From: Alnus glutinosa
Taxonomy: Eukaryota > Streptophyta > Magnoliopsida > Fagales > Betulaceae
Direction: 5' to 3'
DNA length: 64,000 nt
Assembly: GCF_958979055.1 (NCBI RefSeq)
Contig: NC_084892.1
Location: 3,427,501-3,491,500, forward strand
The position numbers and the translations under genes were made by a program. Within the stretch, counting starts at the first letter, position 1. Every line of letters starts with the position of its first letter. Below are positions 46,861 through 56,545 of this stretch, piece after piece. The notes under the pieces are model-generated. The model did not search any database. It was not told the DNA's origin and worked only from the letters and a program-made list of their open reading frames with translations.

Positions 46861-47193
46861 GTACACATACTCTCTCTAAATTACCAAAATTTGTCAATGT
46901 TCCCCCAATTAAAGCCATTAGGGTAATGGAAGTTTATCCAAAAAAAAATCATATTATAAACTGTAGTTTTTCTTTCATTTTTTAACATAAATTGTCTACA
47001 CTGTTTGATTTATTTTATTTTTTATTTTTTTATAATTTTTTATCTATGACCAAGTAAAACCTATTCATTTCCCATTTCTGTGGAATGAAATAGTTCATCA
47101 TTTTTATATACAATTTCACCACATCTCCTTACAAATTTTTCAGTAAAGTGGCAATTAGGTGGTTCGTAAAAGATCAATCCATGAATATCTTAG

Positions 47194-47307
47194 GGCCTCC
47201 CAATATTGGGCTAGAGCTATGGACTCATGAGCGTTGATTGCGATGTGCCCTCGACTGAGGTTCGCGTCCAATATTTATATGCCTTTTTTTAAAAAAAAAA
47301 AAAAAAA
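47194..47307 (+). mobile_element. Possible SINE relic
   Basis: TGGGCTAGAGC, then GAGGTTCGCGTCC (B-box-like), followed by an A-run at about 47291-47307. The spacing is acceptable for a tRNA-derived SINE, but the A box is weak and no target duplication was seen. Confidence 0.35.
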
Positions 47308-47644
47308 TTGACTCGTAACTCCTTCCTCGTTTTGTTTTGTGTTTTCAAAATAAAAATGGTAATAAAAAAATTTAAAATTATTTTCACCTTTACCTTATGT
47401 TATAACGTTTTTTCAAACTAAAAACAAAAATACCATCCAAAACACATTAACAAACAAATTATTTTTTTAATCATTTTTGCTCTTTCTCTTGATGGTATTT
47501 TCTCCTCTCACTTACATCTCTAGATTTTATTAAAAAAATAAATAAAAATACATCTCTAGATTATATTTAAAAGAAGAAAAAAAATGCTAAACGCATGACC
47601 GCGTCCAAGAAGACTAATATGCATTGTTAGAAGGAGAATATTTG

Positions 47645-47735
47645 GAGTACTACAAATTTCACTACATCTCCTTATAAATTAATGTAGTAGTTCACATAAT
47701 GCTTACCACATCAATTATTAACTAATCAAATTAAC
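47645..47735. mobile_element. MITE relic, 'GGAGTACTACAAATTTCACTA' family
   Basis: GGAGTACTACAAATTTCACT, then CTTATAAATTAATGTAGTAG and ACATCAATTATTAACTAATC: the same phrase order as the copies at 46755, 36485 and 17935. It ends shortly before the retroposon at 47799. Confidence 0.5.
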
Positions 47736-47798
47736 AATTTAGATTTCTTTTATTTTGAAACCTCGCCACTTTCAACCACAACCAACATACTACCACAA

Positions 47799-49432
47799 TT
47801 TCAGGTGAAAACTACCATTTTAGAGAGAGAACGTCAGAGAGTTTTCTAGAGAGAGAGAGGAAAGGGTGAATCTTGTTTACCGGGGGGGGAGGCCTCACGC
47901 CTCCTCCTCCCGGCTTTGCTTTAGTTTTTTTGTTCCCCTTGACCGTTAGGACTAAGGTTTTTGTGTCCCCCTGGCTCGTTTTCCAGTGGTGGCTGTTTTC
48001 TCCAAGCCTTTAGAGCTGTTGGAGTTCTTGCTCCCAGTGTATCACTGGTGGAGGCTGTTGTTTTCTTTTTCTTTGTTTTGCTTTGTCTTTGTTGGTGCAA
48101 GCAGAGGACTTCAGGTTTCTGGCTCGTGGAGAAAGGCGGGTGTTGGAGGATTGCCGGTGGAGATGTTGTTCAAAGCTAGATCTATTAACCTCAGTTGGTT
48201 TTTCTTCGATAAGAACCTTCCTGTTGCGGTCTTCAGCCCTCTCCGGTCACGATGGTCACCCGGTGGGACCGTGTAGCTCGCTCCTATTCGGCGCGTGACC
48301 AGCACAGGCCGGGGGTCTTCCTTCCTGTCCTCGTGTGTGCGGGTTATGGCTTGCTTTTCCGGCTTTGTAAGGTGCCGATCTGGACTTCTGAAGGTCGTCT
48401 GTCGATGGGGGGGTTCCTCGAGAAGGCGGGTGTTCTGCACGCGCTGGTTTTTCCGATTGTTTTTTCCGGTGCTTGTATTCCTGGGTTTTCTGGTTGTTTG
48501 ATGTATATTCTTACCTTGTATCATAGCTAGGGGTGTGCAAAACCCGCAATCCTCACCCCGCCCCGTAGAGGACCGGGTTTTCAAGTTTTTTTGGGGGGTA
48601 GGGTCTTAATTTGAGAAATTTATGTGGGGCGGGGCAGGTTGCGGGTTTAGCCTTTTAAAAAATGCGGGTCCCCGCCCGGCCTCGCCCTGCACCGCACAAA
48701 GGAGAAAAAAATAAAAATAAAAATAAAAATCATGTTTCTTAGAATTTTATCTATAATTAATAGGATTTTTAGTTTAGTTTACAAAGCTAATTCCATGGAA
48801 AATGTTCTTGTATGGAAATAGGAACGATTGAAAGATATGTGTCAACATGTCGAAGGACTAAATTTAAGGAGCTTTGAAATTATAATTTTTTTCTTTAATG
48901 AAACAAAATTGATTTCCTAAAAATTTGACTTTGCATTCATATGATTCTGTGAAAAATTAATATGAATTTAATTTTTTTATTAAAAAAACCAGTATTTTTT
49001 CGAATTTTTATTTTTTACAAAATAAAATCAAAATTACATAAATGCCACTCAAAATACCCGCCCCGCCTCGCAATTCCCGCCCCGCAGTGATCCACCCCGC
49101 ACGGTTAGTCTTTATCAAGTGCGGTTTGCGGGTTGGAAATTTCCAACCCGCAAAGGTGCGGGGCGGGGCCAAAAAAGGCGGAAACCCGCACTGCCCCGCC
49201 CCATGCACACCCCTAATCACAGCCTACCGTTTTCAGTAGCTACTTTAAGCTAGGATTTTTCTGGCTTAGTGGGTAGAGGTTCTTTACCTCTAGTCGCTAC
49301 CTTAGCCTTTGGGCTTTGTTTAGTTTTGCCTACGGGCGTTGTAATTGCCTTCGATACTCTGGATTGTGTATTTGGTTCAGGTCTTTGTAACCCTTTGGGG
49401 TATGTTGTTCCGGTAATGAAGAAGGTTTTTAC

Positions 49433-49476
<44 letters not shown>
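47799..49476 (+). mobile_element. Poly(A)-tailed retroposon copy 2, interrupted by a hAT element
   Basis: Host element of about 980 bp once the inserted hAT (48528-49215) is excluded. It ends in 42 As (49435-49476). ACCAACATACTACCACA before it and ACCAACGTACTACAACA after it look like a diverged target duplication. The 5' region has GAGGCCTCACGCCTCC plus CTCCCGG, as in the element at 37560. The body is GC-richer and T/G-biased. It has open frames (for example 48252-48530) but no reverse transcriptase motif. I therefore call it a non-autonomous retroposon of unknown source. Confidence 0.65.
48528..49215. mobile_element. Non-autonomous hAT element, 688 bp
   Basis: Terminal inverted repeats TAGGGGTGTGCA at 48528 and its complement ending at 49215. 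They are flanked by 8-bp duplications ATCATAGC (48520-48527) and ATCACAGC (49216-49223), one mismatch. Both features are typical of hAT transposons. Subterminal regions are rich in GCGGGG/CCCCGC units in opposite orientation. The interior is AT-rich with no transposase. It is nested in the retroposon at 47799-49476. Confidence 0.9.
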
Positions 49477-49478
<2 letters not shown>

Positions 49479-49696
49479 AACGTACTACAACACTGATAAA
49501 GGAGACTCATATCATGGGTCTCCATAGTTTCATGGCCAGAGGCACGATTTGGCCCAAACCTTGGATCGATCTCTAAAATATATACATTATATTACAAAAA
49601 ACATATTTACACTCAATATGCATAGAATGTGGATATGTACACTAACAAGGATAGTTGGCCCATATATAACAGTGTTAACGAAAAATGAAATACTAA

Positions 49697-50110
49697 TGGT
49701 GCATTTGGGTATCGAATATTTCGAATATGAATAATATTCAGAATCTGATCATGGATTTCAAGGCAATGAAAATGTGTTTGGATGTTGAATATAATTTAGA
49801 TTCTTTTGAATATGTGTTTGGATGTTGAATTTGGAAGATTGATTGGAAATGATTGGATTGTATGAAAAGTTTTGTATAATGATTGGTATGGTAAAAAATA
49901 ATAATAAAAAATATATGATGGGTTTTAAAAAAGTGTTTTATAATAGTATAAAATAATTGGAAATGATTGGATTGTATGAAAAGTTGTGTATAATGATTGG
50001 TATGGTAAAAAATAATTAAAAAAAATATATGATGGGTTTATTCAAACTATTCAAACTTTATTCAAGTGACCCATGGGTTTTATTCAACTTGAATCCGGGT
50101 GTGGGTTTAT
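49697..50110 (+). mobile_element. Rearranged copy of the 27230 MITE with internal tandem repeat
   Basis: Starts AATGGTGCATTTGGGTATCG; up to about 49826 it follows the reverse complement of 27230-27412 closely. It then departs into a 114-base tandem repeat (copies from 49842 and 49956, each beginning ATTGGAAATGATTGG). It ends in TTATTCAAACT-type units near 50060-50110. The right terminal repeat is unclear. Confidence 0.6.
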
Positions 50111-50570
50111 AAATTTGTACCAATTATTAAAGCATTTTTTTTTTGACGTCCAGACCGGCAACGAGCCACTTGCAAAAAAATGATCACCAGTAATTCATCG
50201 GTCTCCGGAAAACCGTGAACAATCCGATGCTTGAGTCGATATATTATTTAAAAACAATATCTGAACAATTTGAATGAAAAAAGTTTTGTGTGAGAGAGAT
50301 CATATATGAGCCTCTGCCTTATTTTTGGGGAAAGTGGCTATTTTTATTGTAAGAAGCTCCTGGATATGACATATAAATACTTGTTACGTGGGAGGTTGAA
50401 GTTGTTTGATCAATGGTGCACTTATTTTCTATGTAGATTCTGTTTGTTTCGACGTAAAATATTTTTTGGCGTTTGGTTTAAACAGAAAATGAGCGATGCC
50501 GAAAAACGACCAACTTTTGACAACTTTCGATTTGAGGAGGAGAAGCTTAAATGAAAAATTAGAGACGGCG
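50111..50570. other. Gene-free spacer
   Basis: Unassigned sequence. A short frame at 50306-50554 has no recognisable product. Confidence 0.35.
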
Positions 50571-50769
50571 GAAAAGAAACTTTGTTTCCAATAAGTTATT
50601 TGGAGAGAGTTATAGGTATATTTTAATAAATTAAATTGAAATAATTTTCTTTAATTCAAATTGAAAAGAAACTTTGTTTCTAATAAGTTTTTTGGAGAGA
50701 CTTATTGGTATATTTTAATAAATTAAATTGAAATAATTTTCTTTAATTCAAATTGAAAAGAAACTTTGG
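50571..50769 (+). repeat. 92-bp tandem repeat, 2.2 copies
   Basis: Copies start at 50571, 50663 and (partial) 50755 with GAAAAGAAACTTTG. The two full copies differ at only a few bases. It lies 270-460 bp upstream of the LETM1-like start codon. Confidence 0.95.
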
Positions 50770-51035
50770 ACGGCGGGTATTCTTTAGAATTTCGTCACCT
50801 CCCGTAACAGGTGATATAATAAGGAATTGTCGCCGTTGGAGCCCCTAACTCCCATTACCGCAGGAAAGCCATAGACTTCTGTGATCATTCGCTTCTCCAC
50901 GTACACGGATAGAGCCTTTTTGCCACGTCACCCTCCCCTTCTGTACCAAAGACAGCGTCACCCAAAGCCTGAAACGCTCCAATTTCTCATGCGCATCGAA
51001 GCAGATTTTCCCTTTGATTTTTCTCTCGCCCATTT

Positions 51036-54000
51036 ATGGCCATTAAATTGCAACGCAACAGTTTCTTCTATTCAAGGTGCTCTATTTTTTCTCCGACTCA
51101 CCGAATTATTATTATTATTATTTTCGGACTCAGAAATTTAAGGCAATTTTCATTGTTTGTTTGCCGAGAAACTGCGGGAAAGTGAATGAGAAAAAGAAGG
51201 AAAATCGAACATCCTATTGTCCATTTGTTTCTAATCCTCTTGAACCAGCTAGTGAGTCCAATTAAGTTATTGCGCATTAGTTGGCTGATTTTTTCTTCTT
51301 CTTAAGTTTGTACCTATATCTTGGCAGTTAAACAGAGATTAAAGTCGGATGAAACGAGATAATCTGTGTATTTAATGCTTGATTTTTCATGTTACTTTAT
51401 GGACATTGTTTGTTGTTATCATTTGCGATACTTTGTGGACCTTTGAGCAATTATATGTTAGTTTGAGTGGCCAGATTGAATGAGGAATTACGAAGAAAAA
51501 ATGTTGTATTTGAAATGGACGTTATTGCAATTTTTGACACTTACAAAAATATTTGAGGAGCATGAGTCACCTATTGCTTTATATACATGAAACTAGGAGA
51601 TGCTCCTTGTTTTGTAGGATAGATTTGGAGCCATAATAGTTGTAACATTTTAAAATGCTTGTTTGAAAGCATGAGATTTGAGTGTAGCAGACATAGTTAC
51701 TGTTTGGTGGGGATTTTCGTGGCTTCTTTAGGAGTCTTCAGCTCTTAGGAAGCACAAGCTGCCCCGCAGTTCGACGGAGGATAGATTTGGAGCCATAATA
51801 GTTGTAACATTTTAAAATACTTGTTTGAAAGCATGAGATTTGAGTGTAGCAGACATAGTTACTGTTTGGTGGGGATTTTCGTGGCTTCTTTAGGAGTCTT
51901 CAGCTCTTAGGAAGCACAAGCTGCCCCGCAGTTCCGACGGTAAACCAAATGCTGCTCTAGTTTTTTGTCGATTTTGTGAAATGGTTTCTGTTTTTTTTTG
52001 GTGAATTTTGAGAAGCAGACCAAGGGCAATTCTTAAAGTAGCTGCAACTTCTTGCATTTTGAAAAGCTATGTCCTTGTCACACTGGCCATTGGAACTTTG
52101 GTTTTACATCCCATGATAACCCTTCAAAGTCGGCTATTGGCGTGAAAATTTTGTGCTTGCATCTTATTGTTGTGTTTTGTATTGCAGCTCTTCAGATCCA
52201 TGGGTATCAGGGAAGCCAATTAGAACCCGCCTTTCCTGCAAGCAAGTGGCAAACTTGGATCACGACCTAATAAACTGGCGTAATTTGAGGAAGAGATGCG
52301 TTATAAGGCTTGCTTTATTAGAGAGGAATAATCATGGTCTTAACCATTGCTTGGTGGGATATAGGAAAAACTATTTAACCTTTCGTAAATCAAGAAGAAT
52401 GGGACACCTCCGTCCCTTTGCATCTGGTGATGAGGGTGTAACAGTCAATGGGATTCCCCAAGTAAGTACCAGTGGTGATGTGGAGGGAATGAGGGTCAAA
52501 CTAAATCAATCACTCCAAGGGGAAGATTATAGCGATGGACTTGTCCAGTCTTTGCATGAGGCTGCCAGGATTTTTGAGTTGGCAATCAAAGAACAGGGCT
52601 CATTGTCAAAAATATCTTGGTTTTCAACTGCCTGGCTTGGTATAGACACAAATGCATGGTTGAAAACTGTGTCTTATCAGGTATTGCCATGAAACTTTCT
52701 TCAAAAGTTTTTGTAACATTCTTCGGAAGTTATGCATCGATAAATGCTTCATTGTACAAATGTATACTCTTGCACTGGCCTGATAGATATATTTTATTGC
52801 TTAATAAATTGTTATCCATACATATCAGAACTAGTGTTTTTTCCATATGCAATTTTGAGTTTCCTGTATCCTTCAGTAGATTTGTGAGTCTTTATGCTAG
52901 GGGTTTGACTAGTCAGTTCTTACTTAATTTAAAATCATATAATATCCAGGCTATCTGAATATTAATGAATTTTCTCAGGCTTCTGTGTATTGCTTATTGC
53001 AAGCTGCGATCGAGATCTCATCCCGAGGTGATGGTAGAGACAGGGATATAAATCTTGTTGTTCAAAGGAGGTAGTAGGTTGCTTATATTTCATGTTATCA
53101 GTTCTTATGTTGCTAAGTAGCTATGAATTTTCAGACGCTTGTCAAATCAGCTTTTTGTTGTCAGGTTAAAGCCTATATGTCCTGGATATAAATGTCCACT
53201 TTATTGATGAAAATAGTGTTTCTTGTGAGAGTTAAGGATCTAAAATTTCTTCATATCTTTGGATTGTGATGGCATTTACTTTATTGCATTCAACTTATCA
53301 ATGGCATGCGTTGATTGTTGGTCGTGCACAGCCAATTTCAAAACCAAATGTGAAGTCTTTTCAAAGATAAGCTTTAGTTGCTTTTCCTTTTTTAATAACT
53401 GGCCACTTTTTGACATAGTTTTTTTTTTTTAATTTTTTTTTTTTTAATTTTTATAATAACTCTTGGGTTTAGTTCTTACATCAAGTCAAATTGAGAAACC
53501 TATATTTTGCTTTCATTTTGGAGGCAGGATCTGTAATGGTAAACTTTTAGATTTTTGACTATATGTTTTATATAGTTTTGACTTATGTTTTCGTATTTTC
53601 TTTGTCCATATCACTAACCTGCCTATTCCGTCTGTTTTCCAGTTCTTTTAGCTATTTATTGCTTTTCATTTTGTCTAGGCTTTTGATGTGTCTAATTTTT
53701 GTTATGCAGTTTATTACGGCAATCTGCTCCATTAGAGAGCTTAATCAGGGATAAATTATCATCCAAGCAACCTGAAGCTTTTGAATGGTTTTGGTCTGAG
53801 CAAGTTCCAGAGGTGGTCATGTCCTTTGTTAATTATTTTGAAGGGGATGGACGCTTTAGTGCTGCCACTGCTGTGTATGTTGTCACCTTCAAGTTACTGC
53901 ATGTTGAGATTTTGCACGATGATTTTGAAGTTAGTGTAGAAATGATGTAGTGTTTAATTTGCTTCTAGGTTTGGAAAAGGTATGTCGTTGGGATCGGGGA

Positions 54001-56506
54001 ATGCAAGTGACGTATCAGTCCTCATGCTTGCACTTACTTGCATTGCAGCAATTACAAAACTTGGTCCAGCAAAAGTTTCTTGTCAGCAATTCTTTTCCAT
54101 GATTCCAGAAATAACCGGTAGATTGATGGACATGCTGGTCGATTTTATTCCTATACACCAGGCTTATCATTCCATGAAGGATATGGGTCTACTCAGAGAA
54201 TTTCTTGTTCATTTTGGTCCTCGAGCTGCAGCATGTAGAGTGAATAATGATTGGGGTGCAGAAGAGGTTGTTTTCTGGGTAAATCTTGTACAGAAGCAGC
54301 TGCAACAAGCTATAGATAGGGAGAAAATATGGTCGCGGTTAACAACATCTGAAAGTATTGAGGTTAGTGCTAAGTTATCTGTAGCTTTAGAGAAAACATG
54401 TTGCCTTTCACCCCTCTAAACAGCCGCTTATTGATTGACAAGTTTTAATTTAAGTCAGTTGAAGCTTATGAACTTAGTGGCTAAAAGGCATCATTTTGAA
54501 GTAAGACTTTAAGTATTAATACGATATTCCTAGGTTGTTTTCTTTTTATGTTACTTTTCTTTAAAATATTAAATTCTCCTGTCTCCATATGATCTAATTT
54601 TATGAGATTATCTAGTAGCCCGACGTCAACGCTATAAGGACATATGTACTAATGTACAAAAAAATGTTTGTGACATTTGCAAATGTTTTTGTATGTGACA
54701 TCAGAAAGTGCTATTTGCATAGCAACAGTGAAGTAGAGTAAGAGAAACATTGAACGTTCTTCAAATTTTAAGGACTAAATTGAAACAATTGATAATTCAA
54801 GCATAGAATTGGAATTTGATCCATAATTCACGGATCAAAATTGTATTTTGACCTTATTTATAATAGCAATGTATTTGTAGAGAATTCAAGTAATAACCAA
54901 TCTGCATATTGGTTTGGTAGAAAACATATATAGTATAGGATATGTAGAAGAAGTATAGGAAAGAAGAATGACAGGGAAATGAGGGAGTTCTGAGTTCCTC
55001 CTTACCTACTATTTCTGTCTAGCAATTGGTTTGTGTTGCAGCATACGCATAATATATTTGAAGATATATCCATTGAATATCATATAAAGATATACTTTTG
55101 ATAGGTATTTGTATGAGTTGCTGTGTTTTGGTAGGTCTGTCAAAGTAAACTATTTTAGAAATCTTCTACAAATACTTGGGAATTAGCCAAATATTCTAAT
55201 CACATGTTTCTACTTGAGAAAGTTTAAGGTAACCGAGTGTATTAGAAAATAAACTTAATAAAAGACTCTTGTCAAATCTCCCCATCCATCATTAATGGGT
55301 AGCAAAAAGAAATTATTAACATTGACAAGGGCTTTATCCTTATCCCAAAAAATTAAATTACCTGTACAACCTAAGTAATCCCAAAAAATTAAATTACTTG
55401 TACAACCTAGGTAAAAATGCTAGCCACATCTTCCCTAGAATTCCTTATAAAACAAGTTTCACCTAGTAACTAAGCAATGTGACTTAGCATTCATGACTAT
55501 CTTAATAAACCACCCACTCTATTTAGGTTACTCATCTTCCCAATATGGGACCGGGCTGTTACATTACCTTATCCAAAAAAAGAGGCTTTATTTTTCTAAT
55601 AAATGTTTTTTACTTCTTTTTTTTTTTTTTTTTTCTTTTTCTTTTTAAAAAAAAGAGTTAAAGTATGTTAGAGGCCTATACACTTTGTGCATGTTTAACT
55701 GCATTGTTCTAATCATGTAGAAGCTGTTAATAAAAGTCAGTATTAATTTACTACAGGTTTTGGAGAGGGATTTGGCTATATTTGGATTCTTTGTTGCCTT
55801 GGGCAGAAGCACAAAGTCTTTTCTATCTGCTAGTGGTTTTGATGTTATTGATGATCCTATTGATGGCTACATTAGGTATAGCTTCTGATTTTTTATTCCT
55901 TGTCTTTTCTCTTTCCTTAAGTTTGATATTGCTTCTATGATTTGGTTGGCTATTTAATTGTCCTGTTTTTCTTGCAGGTACCTTATTGGGGGCAGTGTTT
56001 TATACTATCCTCAGCTTTCATCAATAAGTTCTTATCAATTGTATGTTGAGGTTAGCATGTATGGTCATTACGATCTTACAAATATGTTTCATGGTTCAGT
56101 TACAGCAATTAATCATACTTTTGAATTCCATAGGTTGTCTGCGAAGAGTTGGATTGGCTTCCTTTTTATCCAGGCAACTTTGTCACCCAGAAACAGTTAC
56201 ATGGCCATAGAAGTAAAAGAGAAGGTCCTCCCGATGCTGAAGCTATCCCCCAAGTTATAGATGCTTGCTCTCATTGGATGCAGAGCTTCATTAAATACAG
56301 TAAATGGCTAGAGAAACCTTCTAATGTTAAGGCTGCAAAATTCCTGTCTAGAGGGTAATTTAACTCATGGTGCAGTAATAGTTGAACAATTAAGTAATGC
56401 ACGTGATTTCTGCAATTACAACATGTTTTTTACTTTTTTAGGCACAATAAGTTATCAGAGTGCATGGAAGAATTGGGGATATTGAAGTAAGCAAATGAAG
56501 GCCAAG

Positions 56507-56545
<39 letters not shown>

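Noticed and set aside
48083-48584. Frames in the retroposon at 47799-49476, including a 157-codon minus frame
   Set aside because: Composition-driven and broken by the hAT insertion boundary; no motif of RT, endonuclease or gag.
50306-50554. 82-codon frame upstream of the LETM1-like gene
   Set aside because: Low complexity, no motif, no splice link to the next gene.
33453-51035. A microRNA precursor for a well-known plant family in the gene desert
   Set aside because: I looked for familiar mature sequences (such as miR156, 166, 172, 396) by eye and saw none. The many hairpins there are transposon foldbacks.
52153-52187. Upstream extension of the LETM1-like exon 2 frame (starting MLASYCC)
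   Set aside because: The extension crosses a good acceptor (TTGTATTGCAG). A separate ATG exon at 51036-51076 gives correct phase.
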